64,000 nucleotides of DNA from an uncultured Draconibacterium sp. (GCF_963676735.1 NZ_OY781464.1:2451001-2515000), one strand, 5' to 3'; positions 42,622 through 51,803 are shown, counted from the stretch's first letter. A program made the numbers and translations. Notes: a model not told the origin generated them from the letters alone.

Positions 42622-44841
42622 ATGACAACGAAAAGCAATAAATTCGGAACAGCACCGGTGTTTTTAACCGCCATCTCAACAATTCTGGGAGCCATTTTAT
42701 TTTTACGTTTTGGCTATGCCGTCGGCACCCTGGGTTTTTGGGGAGTTATCCTTATTATTTTGCTGGGGCACCTGGTAACCATTCCAACAGCTTTGGCTAT
42801 TTCAGAAATTGCTACCAATAAACGAGTTGAAGGTGGAGGCGAGTATTTTATCATCTCCCGCTCGTTTGGGTTAAACATTGGCGCCACCATTGGAATTGCG
42901 CTTTTCTTTTCGCAGGCTATAAGCGTTGCCTTTTATGTAATTGCCTTTACCGAGTCGTTTGAATTTTTCTTTAATTACCTGCTGGCCAAGTACGATTTTG
43001 TTTTGCCCCGACAGGTAATAAGCCTTCCGGTAATGGCGGCTTTATCGCTCCTCATCATAAAAAAAGGGGCCAACCTGGGGGTAAAAGCCTTGTATTTTGT
43101 GGTAGCTATTCTTTTTATTTCGCTGATTCTTTTCTTTTTAGGCTCTACTGAATATGCAGAAACTGCCAGTTCGCCACTTGCCAAAGAACAGTTCCGGAAT
43201 TTCAAAAGTTTCTTTGTGGTTTTTGCCATTATTTTTCCGGCCTTTACAGGAATGACAGCCGGAGTGGGACTTTCCGGCGATTTAAAGAATCCTTCCAAAT
43301 CAATCCCTTTGGGTACTGTTATGGCTACCGTTTCCGGAATGATTATTTATGTTTTTATTGTGTACAAGCTAACCGCTTCCGCATCAATCGATGACCTTTT
43401 ACAACACCAGCTTATTATGGGGAAAATTGCCGTATCCGGTTCAGTAATTGTACCGCTTGGCCTGGCAGCGTCCACTCTTTCGTCGGCATTAGGGTCGGTA
43501 ATGGTGGCTCCGCGCACCCTTCAGGCGCTGGCTTTAGACCGGGCTTTTCCTTCAAAACGGATAAACCGATGGATTTCGGCAGCCAACCCGAGCGACAACG
43601 AACCTAAAAATGCATCAATTATAACTGTTGCCATTGCTTTCATTTTTGTCGCCCTCGGCGATGTAAATGCAGTGGCATCAATCATTTCCATGTTTTTTAT
43701 GGTTACCTACGGTGCTTTATGTCTGATTTCTTTCCTCAATCATTTTGGTGCTTCACCATCCTACCGGCCTACTTTCCGTTCGCGCTGGTATCTTTCGCTG
43801 GTTGGCTTTCTGATTTCTATTTGGGTAATGTTTAAAATTAGTACTCCGTATGCTTTGCTCGCTGCCGGAACCATGACACTTATTTACCTGTATATCAACA
43901 ATTATCATAAACAACGAAAAGATTTTGCCTCGTTATTTGCCAATTCCTTATTTCAACTGAACCGCAAATTACAGGTTTCCCTGCAAAAGCGTAAAAACCT
44001 TGTGCTTCATAAAGAGTGGCGCCCCAGTGCCATTTGTATCTCTAACAAAACAACACAGCACAACCGCGCGTTTCAGTTGCTTAACTGGATTTCATACAAA
44101 TACGGATTTGGCACGTACCTGTATATGATTGAAGACTATTACTCGGCAAAAAACGCCGAACAGGCCAAACTCATGCTAAACCGCTTAATTGAGGAATCGG
44201 ATTCGGAAGAAAACTATGTTTACATCGATACTATTATTTCTCCTTCGTACACCTCGGCCATTGCCCAGGCCATACAAATTCCGGGCATTGCAGGCATGGA
44301 AAACAATATGGTTATTTTTGAATACAACAAAGAAAAACCCGACAACCTGAGCAAAATAGTTGAAAACTTTGCGCTGGTAAACAGTGGCGATTTCGATATC
44401 TGCGTAATGGCATCGTCGATGAAAGAAATGAAAATAAAAAATGGTATCCATATCTGGATCAGTTCATTTGATACCGAAAATGCCAACCTGATGATTTTGC
44501 TGAGTTTTATTTTGCTCGGCCATCCGGATTTAAAGAAAACCAGGATTGAAATTTTTGTTGCCTGCCACGAAAATGAAGTGGAAGAATCAAAACAGGTAAT
44601 GAAGAAACTGGTGCTTTCAGGCCGTCTTCCCATATCCGAAAAAAACATCAAAATAATTCAACGTACGGATGAGGTCTCAACTAAATCAATTATCACTCAA
44701 AAATCGGGCAATGCCGGATTAGTTTTGGTGGGCTTAAGAGAAGAAATGATTAAACATGAAAAAGAAAACATTTTTGCCGGTTACGACGAATTGGGAACCA
44801 TACTTTTTGTGCACTCGAAAGACCAGAAAGCGATTGAGTAA
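42622..44841 (+). CDS. Cation-chloride-cotransporter-like (SLC12/APC) permease
   Basis: This 739-residue protein has twelve predicted helices in residues 10-435 and a large soluble C-terminal part. The opening KFGTAPVFLTAISTILGAILFLRFGYAVG and GGGEYFIISRSFG resemble the first helices of Na-K-Cl cotransporters. Also typical are FPAFTGMTAGVGLSGDLKNPSKSIPLGTV (helix 6) and LGSVMVAPRTLQALALDR (helix 8). The C-terminal region (about 440-739; QVSLQKRKNLVLHKEWRPSA...) matches the regulatory domain of the same family and seems to hold two alpha/beta subdomains. It probably co-transports K+/Na+ and Cl- or amino acids. The MscS channel follows after 63 bases. Confidence 0.88.
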   Translation: MTTKSNKFGTAPVFLTAISTILGAILFLRFGYAVGTLGFWGVILIILLGHLVTIPTALAISEIATNKRVEGGGEYFIISRSFGLNIGATIGIALFFSQAISVAFYVIAFTESFEFFFNYLLAKYDFVLPRQVISLPVMAALSLLIIKKGANLGVKALYFVVAILFISLILFFLGSTEYAETASSPLAKEQFRNFKSFFVVFAIIFPAFTGMTAGVGLSGDLKNPSKSIPLGTVMATVSGMIIYVFIVYKLTASASIDDLLQHQLIMGKIAVSGSVIVPLGLAASTLSSALGSVMVAPRTLQALALDRAFPSKRINRWISAANPSDNEPKNASIITVAIAFIFVALGDVNAVASIISMFFMVTYGALCLISFLNHFGASPSYRPTFRSRWYLSLVGFLISIWVMFKISTPYALLAAGTMTLIYLYINNYHKQRKDFASLFANSLFQLNRKLQVSLQKRKNLVLHKEWRPSAICISNKTTQHNRAFQLLNWISYKYGFGTYLYMIEDYYSAKNAEQAKLMLNRLIEESDSEENYVYIDTIISPSYTSAIAQAIQIPGIAGMENNMVIFEYNKEKPDNLSKIVENFALVNSGDFDICVMASSMKEMKIKNGIHIWISSFDTENANLMILLSFILLGHPDLKKTRIEIFVACHENEVEESKQVMKKLVLSGRLPISEKNIKIIQRTDEVSTKSIITQKSGNAGLVLVGLREEMIKHEKENIFAGYDELGTILFVHSKDQKAIE

Positions 44842-44904
44842 AATAACATCAGGTGCTAAAAAAATATTTTGTAACTTCCCGAAGCAACTTGAGAGGCCAG
44901 CAAT

Positions 44905-45810
44905 ATGAGGGAAATTAACGACTTTATTACCGACCAAACCGGATTAAGTGCCGACACGCAGCATAAGATTGTGCTTTCGTTCCTCATTATCATATTTCTT
45001 TCGGTTATCCGTTTACTAATTTTACGAGTGGTTTGGCGTCAAACCGACAATGTTAAAATCCGCTACCAATGGAAACGAACACTGTCGTTTGTTGTACCTT
45101 TTTCCAGCGTTGTATTAATTGGTGCGGTATGGATACAGGCATTTGAACAGTTCGGAACTTTCCTGGGCCTTTTTACGGCAGGTATTGCCATTGCACTGAA
45201 AGAACCTCTGACAAATCTGGCTGGCTGGTTTTTTATTCTGTTTCGTAAACCTTTCGCCGTTGGCGACCGGGTGCAGGTGGGGCCTCACACCGGAGATGTA
45301 ATTGATATTCGCCTGTTCCAGTTTACTATTCTCGAAATTGGCAACTGGGTGGAAGCCGACCAAAGTACCGGAAGAATTATTCATATGCCAAACGGAAAAG
45401 TTTTTCTTGAACCACAAGCTAACTACAGCTCGGGGTTCGAGTATATCTGGAACGAAATTAAGGTGAATATTACTTTCGAGAGCAACTGGGAAAAAGCACA
45501 ATCTTTATTGGAAACCATCATTTCTGAGTTTTCTGAAGACATTCATATAAAAGCCCAGAAAGAAATTCAGGAGGCCAGCAAAAATTACATGATTTATTAT
45601 AAACACCTCACCCCTATTGTTTATACCAAGGTGATGGATTTTGGTGTAAACTTAACCATACGCTACCTTTGCAATCCACGTCAGCGAAGAGGCTCTGAAA
45701 ATGTAATCTGGAAAAAGGTACTAACGGCTTTTAATAAACAAAACGATATTCAATTCGCCTATCCAACAACCCGCTTTTACCGCGCCAATGAAGCTTCCGA
45801 ATCAGTTTAA
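44905..45810 (+). CDS. Small-conductance mechanosensitive channel (MscS family)
   Basis: A 301-residue channel with three helices. Helix 3 reads FGTFLGLFTAGIAIALKEPLTNLAGWFFILFRKPFAVGD, with the Gly/Ala-packed pore line. The MscS beta domain follows (GDRVQVGPHTGDVIDIRLFQFTILEI, then VFLEPQANYSS) and an alpha/beta vestibule to about residue 290. It releases solutes under hypo-osmotic shock. Its position directly after a cation-chloride cotransporter suggests a joint role in volume or turgor control. Confidence 0.93.
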   Translation: MREINDFITDQTGLSADTQHKIVLSFLIIIFLSVIRLLILRVVWRQTDNVKIRYQWKRTLSFVVPFSSVVLIGAVWIQAFEQFGTFLGLFTAGIAIALKEPLTNLAGWFFILFRKPFAVGDRVQVGPHTGDVIDIRLFQFTILEIGNWVEADQSTGRIIHMPNGKVFLEPQANYSSGFEYIWNEIKVNITFESNWEKAQSLLETIISEFSEDIHIKAQKEIQEASKNYMIYYKHLTPIVYTKVMDFGVNLTIRYLCNPRQRRGSENVIWKKVLTAFNKQNDIQFAYPTTRFYRANEASESV

Positions 45811-46019
45811 ATACCTCAGCCAGAAAAGTTGTTTATGAATTATACCCCATCCTCAATTAGTTGTTTGCAAAACTTTTCTTTAAGTAAGTTGTTTTTCTAC
45901 GCATAAAAACCATTTAAGATTTTTAAACATTAAAATCCCATTCTTCACAAAATAAGGAAGATAAAAAAGAGTTATTTATATCGACTACTATAGATATATA
46001 GATTTAAAAAACTAAAAAT

Positions 46020-46478
46020 ATGGGCAAACAATCGATGCTTCTAAAAGCTTTACTAAGCTTTATGCTAATCTTTATTATTGTGGGCATAAGCTTTGGCCAA
46101 AACTGGCAAACTAATTTTCAAGCGGCACAAAACAAGGCCAAAACCGACCATAAACCAATTGTACTGGTTTTCTCGGGGTCAGACTGGTGCGCACCGTGCA
46201 TGAAACTGGAGCAGGAAATCTGGAATTCGGATACGTTTAAAAGCTATTCTGATGCTCATTTGGTTTTATACAAAGCCGATTTTCCGCGAAAGAAAAAGAA
46301 CCAGCCCGACAACGAACAGCTGAAAAAAAATAAAGAACTGGCCGAAAAGTATAACTCCAAAGGGTTTTTCCCGCTCGTGGTTGTTTTAGATGAAACCGGA
46401 AAAGTTCTTGGAGAAACCGGCTATAAAAAGATGACCGCCGATGCTTACATCAAACAGCTTGAATCGTTTATAAAATGA
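46020..46478 (+). CDS. Exported thioredoxin-fold protein, first gene of an ApbE cassette
   Basis: A 152-residue periplasmic thioredoxin-like protein. A signal peptide (LLSFMLIFIIVGISFGQ, cleavage about residue 27) precedes the active-site motif SGSDWCAPCMKLEQEIW with Cys57 and Cys60 (C-A-P-C). GFFPLVVVLDETGKVLGETGY is the cis-Pro strand region. It is of the thioredoxin_7/DsbD-gamma-like type. Its stop overlaps the apbE start by four bases (ATGA), which implies translational coupling. It may keep the Cys residues of the DUF4266 lipoprotein two genes on reduced; this is an inference. Confidence 0.88.
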   Translation: MGKQSMLLKALLSFMLIFIIVGISFGQNWQTNFQAAQNKAKTDHKPIVLVFSGSDWCAPCMKLEQEIWNSDTFKSYSDAHLVLYKADFPRKKKNQPDNEQLKKNKELAEKYNSKGFFPLVVVLDETGKVLGETGYKKMTADAYIKQLESFIK

Positions 46479-47467
46479 AAGGGCTAAGCGTACTGTTACT
46501 TCTTGCTTTTTCGGTTGTTGGCCTTAGCGGCCAGCAAGCCCACAAGCGTACGCTAAAATTAATGGGCAGCCGTTTCGAGATAACTGTTGTTGCAACTAGC
46601 GAAGATAAAGCCAACCAATACATTGACGAAGCGATTGCTGAAATCAAACGTATTGAAAAACTAATTTCATCATGGGATGCCGGTTCTGAAACTTCAGCCA
46701 TTAACAAACAGGCAGGAATAAAACCGGTTAAAGTTTCTGCCGAGCTTTTTTCGTTAATCGAACGAAGCCTGCGCATTTCAGCGCTTACTGACGGGGCATT
46801 TGATATTAGTTATGCCTCGATGGACCGTATTTGGAAATTTGATGGCACCATGACCGTTATGCCATCAGAAGCGGTAATTGCAGCTTCGGTAGCGAAAGTT
46901 GGTTATGCCAATATAAAACTCAACAAACAGGAATCAACCGTATTTTTAACCCAAAAAGGAATGAAATTAGGCTTTGGTGCCATTGGCAAAGGTTACGCTG
47001 CCGATAAAGCCAAAGAATTGTTAATAAACAAGGGGGTAAGCGCCGGAATTATCAATGCATCAGGCGATATGAACACCTGGGGTACTCAACCCGATGGCAG
47101 TCACTGGAAAGTAGCCATTACCAACCCGCTGAACAAAAACAAGGCCTTTGCGCTTTTACCCATAAAAAATGGTGCCGTGGTAACATCGGGCGATTACGAG
47201 AAATTTGTATTTCTTAACAATACCAGGTATGCCCACATTATCAATCCAAGAACCGGTTATCCGGCAAAGGGAATAATTAGCGTTACTGTTTTTGCACCAA
47301 GCGCCGAACTGGCCGATGCTCTGGCTACCTCTGTTTTTGTTATGGGCATTAATGTGGGGCTCGACCGAATAAATCAATTACCAAAAACAGAATGCATTAT
47401 TGTTGATGACCAAGGGAAGATTCATCAATCAAAAAACATTGAAATAGAAACAGAAAAACAACAATGA
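46475..47467 (+). CDS. apbE: FAD:protein FMN transferase (ApbE)
   Basis: Exported Mg2+-dependent enzyme that moves FMN from FAD to a Thr or Ser in D-x-x-S-G-A-T sequences. The 330-residue protein has a signal peptide (MKGLSVLLLLAFSVVGLSGQ) and the family motifs: LMGSRFEITVVA, DGAFDISYASMDRIWKFDG, KLGFGAIGKGYAADKAKELL, GIINASGDMNTWG and YAHIINPRTGYPAKG with SAELADALATSVFVMG. It overlaps both neighbours by four bases. Likely clients in this window are NqrB (Thr217), NqrC (Thr206) and the FMN-binding protein at 54374 (Thr165). The direct gene neighbours carry no such motif that I can find. Confidence 0.95.
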   Translation: MKGLSVLLLLAFSVVGLSGQQAHKRTLKLMGSRFEITVVATSEDKANQYIDEAIAEIKRIEKLISSWDAGSETSAINKQAGIKPVKVSAELFSLIERSLRISALTDGAFDISYASMDRIWKFDGTMTVMPSEAVIAASVAKVGYANIKLNKQESTVFLTQKGMKLGFGAIGKGYAADKAKELLINKGVSAGIINASGDMNTWGTQPDGSHWKVAITNPLNKNKAFALLPIKNGAVVTSGDYEKFVFLNNTRYAHIINPRTGYPAKGIISVTVFAPSAELADALATSVFVMGINVGLDRINQLPKTECIIVDDQGKIHQSKNIEIETEKQQ

Positions 47468-47679
47468 AGAAAAAAATCATGCTACTTGCAGGGCTGGCTT
47501 TTATCATACTCAGCTCGTGCACAGTACTTAAGGAGTACGAAAAAGTTAACATCAACGATCCGGATATGGCACTGGCCGACCGTAAAATCGATAAGTTTCA
47601 AACCACTTTTCAATCGTACAGAGAGGCCGCTTCGGGTGCCAACGGAGGAAAAACCGGAGGTGGTTGTGGCTGTAATTAA
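47464..47679 (+). CDS. DUF4266 small lipoprotein with Cys-Gly-Cys-Asn tail
   Basis: A 71-residue lipoprotein precursor. The lipobox is LSSC (acylated Cys19), so the mature part is about 53 residues. The conserved core is EYEKVNINDPDMALADRKID (25-44), the DUF4266 signature. The C-terminus is a Gly-rich tail ending GGGCGCN (65-71), with Cys68 and Cys70 as the only cysteines besides the lipid anchor. The tail suggests metal binding or a redox/thioether site. The function is unknown. It overlaps apbE by four bases, and the DUF3570 gene starts 14 bases downstream. It is easily missed because of its size. Confidence 0.88.
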   Translation: MKKKIMLLAGLAFIILSSCTVLKEYEKVNINDPDMALADRKIDKFQTTFQSYREAASGANGGKTGGGCGCN

Positions 47680-47693
47680 GCAATTATTTTACT

Positions 47694-49025
47694 ATGAAAA
47701 TTATACTCATATTACTACTTACCGCCGCGGTATTTGTACTGCATGCACAGGAAAATGAAAGCGGTGAATACAAAAAACGGGTACTTGAAAATACCGAAAT
47801 AGATATTCTGTTTAATTATTATGAACAAGACGGAGAGAATGCCGCGGTTACCGGAGGAATTGGCACCGAAGAGCTTACTGATATTTCGCCAACCCTTATT
47901 GTTGCCATTCCGTTAAACGACGATGACGTACTGACCATAAACGCTAATATTTCAGCATACACCTCTGCCTCATCAAGCAATATTAATCCCTTTGATGGAG
48001 CGCAACCAGCCGACCCTTTTGTTGCCAGCAGCGGCGCCTCAAAATCAGACACCTGGGTTAATCTTATCGGCAGTTACAGCCACAGTTCCGACGACCGCAA
48101 CCGCATCTGGACAAGCAACGTTTCGGTGGCTGCTGAATACGATTATTTCTCGCTGGGATTGGGTGGAAGCCATACCTGGTTATTTAACGAAAAGAATACG
48201 GAATTATCGCTGAATGCCAATATATATTTCGATTCGTGGAGCCTGATTTATCCGGTTGAACTGCGCCCGCAAGGCAACGACGAACCAGATGAAGACGATT
48301 ACATGCTGGATGACGAAGATGACTTTTACGGAAATGCATTTGGAACTTTGGTTCCCGGCTATGATCCTTCGTTTACAGAACATCCCGACAAAGGAAGAAA
48401 TTCCTATTCGATCGGTCTTGGTTTTTCACAGATTCTTTCGAGCAAGCTGATTGGCTACCTGTCTGCCGACTTTATTTTACAGGACGGGTTGCTTTCAACA
48501 CCCTACCACCGGGTATATTTTAGCGATAAAGAGGATTACTTTTTTCAGAATTTCCATTTGGCCGATGATGTGGAACGCTTGCCCGATTCGCGTTTTAAAA
48601 TAGCGCTGGGCGGACGCCTGAATTACTTTGTTAACCATAGAGTAAGCCTGCGAACCTATTACCGCTTTTATACTGATGACTGGGGAATTGCTTCGCATAC
48701 AGCCAGTATTGAAGTACCGGTAAAAATTACCGATAAATTTACCCTTTACCCCTCGTACCGATATTACATGCAAACAGCTGCCGACTATTTTGCTCCTTAC
48801 AACCAGCATTTATCATCCAGCGAGTTTTACACCTCCGATTATGACCTGTCCGAATTTTCGGCCAACAATTTTGGCTTTGGCATAAGCTACACCGATGTTT
48901 TTACCAAAACGAAGCTTGGAAAATTTGGATTAAAAAGCATTGATTTTAAATACAATAAGTACGATCGCGACACAAAGTTTAGTGCATCAATGTTTTCGTT
49001 TGGAGTAAAGTTTATTATTGATTAA
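47694..49025 (+). CDS. DUF3570 outer-membrane protein
   Basis: A 443-residue protein with a signal peptide (MKIILILLLTAAVFVLHAQ) and many amphipathic strands ending FSFGVKFIID, consistent with an outer-membrane barrel of the DUF3570 family. The family start is visible in KRVLENTEIDILFNYYEQDGENAAVTGGIGTEEL. Residues 195-210 are a strongly acidic loop (nine Asp/Glu within NDEPDEDDYMLDDEDD), which may bind Ca2+ or another cation. The Trx-ApbE-DUF4266-DUF3570 order is, to my knowledge, recurrent in Gram-negative bacteria, with no settled function. Confidence 0.87.
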   Translation: MKIILILLLTAAVFVLHAQENESGEYKKRVLENTEIDILFNYYEQDGENAAVTGGIGTEELTDISPTLIVAIPLNDDDVLTINANISAYTSASSSNINPFDGAQPADPFVASSGASKSDTWVNLIGSYSHSSDDRNRIWTSNVSVAAEYDYFSLGLGGSHTWLFNEKNTELSLNANIYFDSWSLIYPVELRPQGNDEPDEDDYMLDDEDDFYGNAFGTLVPGYDPSFTEHPDKGRNSYSIGLGFSQILSSKLIGYLSADFILQDGLLSTPYHRVYFSDKEDYFFQNFHLADDVERLPDSRFKIALGGRLNYFVNHRVSLRTYYRFYTDDWGIASHTASIEVPVKITDKFTLYPSYRYYMQTAADYFAPYNQHLSSSEFYTSDYDLSEFSANNFGFGISYTDVFTKTKLGKFGLKSIDFKYNKYDRDTKFSASMFSFGVKFIID

Positions 49026-49071
49026 GCAATTTAAACAGTTGAATAACAACTTTTAACAGTAAACGAGTTTT

Positions 49072-49938
49072 TCAGGCCTGTTGTAATCTGTCGGGCCAGA
49101 TATTGGGCAATTCACCACTAAATCCCATTTCCGGCAGATTATCAATCTGAGTCATTTCCTCTTCAGAAAGTTCAAAGTCAAAAAGATTAATATTTTTGTC
49201 GATTCGTTGTTTGGAACTTGATTTTGGAAGCACAACTACCTGGTGTTGAACAATCCAGCGTAGACAAACTTTAGCTATGGATTGCTTATATTTTTTTGCA
49301 ATTTGCTGTAACAGTTCATTATCAAACACCCGCCCACGTGCCAAAGGCGACCAGGCTTCAATCACAATTTTATAGGCCTGGCAAAACTTTACCAGTTCGG
49401 GTTGCCAGTACCCGGGATGAAACTCAATTTGATTAACAGCAGGAATTACCCGGGCTGTTTTAAACAAAGCTTCAAGATGCTCTTGCCAGAAATTGCTCAC
49501 GCCTATCGATCTTATCTTACCTTCGGCCTGTAATTCTTCAAGCGCGCGCCAGGTGTCGGCATTGGTTTGTTTCCAGTTATTGTAGTTTTTAGCATTCGCG
49601 GGCCAATGCACCAGGTAGAGATCGATATAATCAACATTTAGCCTTTCTAAGGACTTATGGAACTCCTTTTTGGCTGATTTATACCCCAAACAATCGCGCC
49701 AAAGTTTAGATGTCAGTACAATTTCTTCGCGCGGAATTCCACTGGCTTTTATGCCTTTCCCAACCGCCTCTTCATTTTTATATACAGCAGCAGTATCAAT
49801 TAAGCGGTAGCCTTTTCTCAGAGCATATTCAACCGCATCTGCACCTTCCTGTTCTGTGGATTTGTACGTTCCCAAACCAACTAAGGGTAGGTAGTTACCA
49901 TCGTTTAAAAGTAGTTTCATGGTTTTATTGTTGTTCAT
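49072..49938 (-). CDS. Aldo/keto reductase
   Basis: A 288-residue NADPH-dependent (beta/alpha)8-barrel reductase of the 2,5-diketo-D-gluconate reductase-like group. The catalytic tetrad is visible: Asp in YRLIDTAAVYKNEEAVG, Tyr in the same motif, Lys in VLTSKLW, and His in YLVHWP. The cofactor end reads VVLPKSSSKQRIDKNINLFDFELS. The start could also be the Met six codons on (49920). It is a single gene, convergent with the DUF3570 gene; the substrate is unknown. Confidence 0.92.
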   Translation of the reverse strand: MNNNKTMKLLLNDGNYLPLVGLGTYKSTEQEGADAVEYALRKGYRLIDTAAVYKNEEAVGKGIKASGIPREEIVLTSKLWRDCLGYKSAKKEFHKSLERLNVDYIDLYLVHWPANAKNYNNWKQTNADTWRALEELQAEGKIRSIGVSNFWQEHLEALFKTARVIPAVNQIEFHPGYWQPELVKFCQAYKIVIEAWSPLARGRVFDNELLQQIAKKYKQSIAKVCLRWIVQHQVVVLPKSSSKQRIDKNINLFDFELSEEEMTQIDNLPEMGFSGELPNIWPDRLQQA

Positions 49939-50154
49939 TTAGTTTTTATCGCCTTTGTTTTGAGGGAATTTTCCAGCAGTTATTTCTGAGAACTCCGCGA
50001 AATAATCATACGCAATTTTTTAGGTGAGCAAATAAAATGAGCCGTAGAACATTGTTATTTTTCGCTTATTACCCCAATAGCCAAAGTTCACATATAGCTT
50101 ATTTTTTGTTGCTTAAAATTAGCATAATATCGACAGAAGAAAAAAGCAACTCCC

Positions 50155-51102
50155 TTAAAGTTCATCAAAAAGCGTAATCTGTATTTCAGGGAACTGCTGT
50201 TCAAGTTCTTTTCGTAATCCCACAATATGAGCAGCTCCGACAAACAGAATGCTTTTACTAAAATTGTTTTGAATGATTTGAGTGCCCAGGTTATTGGCAA
50301 AACGTTGATTGCGCTGATCAAAATAATTTACTGCCGCAGCACAATCACATATCGCTTGATTGGTGTAACGTAAAGCACTCAAACTATCAAGCAATTGAAG
50401 ATGTTTGGGTTTGTTATTTACAATTCCGTACCGGCCAACAATCGAGGGAAAAACTTCACGTAAAACCAGTTTTCGTATGATACGTTTTTCGCGTCTGGCA
50501 TAGGCAGTTCCTTGTATGGAATCGTCGCAGGCGTTCCAATATCGATGAAATTCGCCATTTGTTTGCTGATCGTCGGCTGCATAAACTTTTTTATGCTGAA
50601 GTTCAAGTGCCAGTTTTCGGGTTAATTCGTAATTTTCGTTTCGCTTTGATTTTTTATGTCCATCCGGGTAATAGCTATCAAGGTATTGGTAATAATAATA
50701 ATTAGCTTCATCACGCAAATAAGCAAAAGATAAGAGCAAGCTGTCGTAGTCTGGTTTTTTTAACTGATGAAAGGGCAAAGCCAACAACGAATCAAAATGT
50801 TCAGGCTTAAAATTATAAGAGCTTTTAATTTTATTGCTGTATTTGAAAAATGCTTGAGATGATTTACTGTAGCCATTTTTCAAATAATCCCAGCTTAACG
50901 AATCATCGGGCATCGAATACTCCACAAAAATGGCCTCTGGCCGATACGCTAAAGATTTTTTATACAAAGGTTTATAGCTGTTTTTCACAATTCCCGAAAC
51001 CTGATGCATGGTTCCCACCAAAACCAATTCGTGCTTTTTGGGTTGAGAAATAATGGATGAAAAAGTGAAGAAAAAGATTAGAAACAGTCCTGAATACTTC
51101 AT
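50155..51102 (-). CDS. TIKI/TraB/EreA-superfamily-like exported protein
   Basis: A 315-residue protein with a signal peptide (to about residue 20). The superfamily landmarks are visible: HELVLVGTMHQ (residues 24-34, the G-T-x-H motif), AIFVEYSMPDD (the acid after strand 2) and, near the C-terminus, SILFVGAAHIVGLRKEL (the G-x-x-H motif). A long helical insertion rich in Tyr and charged residues lies between. DUF5694-type proteins have the same layout. The pattern suggests a metal-dependent hydrolase exported to the periplasm. Substrate unknown. Confidence 0.72.
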   Translation of the reverse strand: MKYSGLFLIFFFTFSSIISQPKKHELVLVGTMHQVSGIVKNSYKPLYKKSLAYRPEAIFVEYSMPDDSLSWDYLKNGYSKSSQAFFKYSNKIKSSYNFKPEHFDSLLALPFHQLKKPDYDSLLLSFAYLRDEANYYYYQYLDSYYPDGHKKSKRNENYELTRKLALELQHKKVYAADDQQTNGEFHRYWNACDDSIQGTAYARREKRIIRKLVLREVFPSIVGRYGIVNNKPKHLQLLDSLSALRYTNQAICDCAAAVNYFDQRNQRFANNLGTQIIQNNFSKSILFVGAAHIVGLRKELEQQFPEIQITLFDEL

Positions 51103-51218
51103 TAATATTGTTTATTAGATTAACGTTTCTGATTTTAATACTAAAAAAACGTTTAACAATAAAAATTGTTGAAGGACTTTCTTGATTTGCAAAATTTATT
51201 TAAAACAATGCCAAAAAA

Positions 51219-51803
51219 CTACACTTTTCGCTCCTTGTTGTTAAGCGTATACACCTCATCAACATACCTTAATGCACACATTAAATACACTCCTCGCTCG
51301 AACTGACGTAGGACATGGCTTTCAAACTCCATGATATCATCAATATAATAGGCATTAAAAACAGCTTTCATTTCTTCGTGTACAGCCAGTTTAAATAATA
51401 AATCATTCTTTTCGCGCTTAAAATCTTCGCGTAGGTGTTCTTCTAACTCCTTATGATAATCTACCGGAAATTGAGGCAATAATTTACTTCGTCGTTTCGC
51501 TTGCCTATTTTCAAGATCGCTTATTGTGTCAACCGGATTTAAATCGGGCATTGGTCCGCCGTTAACATTGTATGAACAACAGAAATTATATTCTTCCCAG
51601 ATTTCGCGAATATACTTTTTTGCAATAGAAGTAAGCAAGGGGGTAAATTTTAATTTGTTTGCTGCCATTTTTGGCAGAAAGGAAAAGACCACCTGGTTTA
51701 ATGCACTCGGAAACTGTGCGCTAAAGCCTTTGTAAAGTTCTTTGTAATGAGCTTCCAGCGCTTCTTGTTGTCTAATCAGGTTTTCAAAATCTTCGAGTCC
51801 CAT
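51219..51803 (-). CDS. Conserved-looking hypothetical protein, all-helical
   Basis: A 194-residue soluble protein without signal peptide or membrane helix. Secondary structure reads as mostly helical (DFENLIRQQEALEAHYKELYKGF..., FKREKNDLLFKLAVHEEMKAVF). Charge and codon use resemble the neighbours, which supports it as a real gene. I do not recognise a family or catalytic motif. It precedes the aminoacyl-level neighbours by 116 bases and follows a small beta-rich gene by 39 bases on the same strand, so the two may be co-transcribed. Confidence 0.6.
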   Translation of the reverse strand: MGLEDFENLIRQQEALEAHYKELYKGFSAQFPSALNQVVFSFLPKMAANKLKFTPLLTSIAKKYIREIWEEYNFCCSYNVNGGPMPDLNPVDTISDLENRQAKRRSKLLPQFPVDYHKELEEHLREDFKREKNDLLFKLAVHEEMKAVFNAYYIDDIMEFESHVLRQFERGVYLMCALRYVDEVYTLNNKERKV

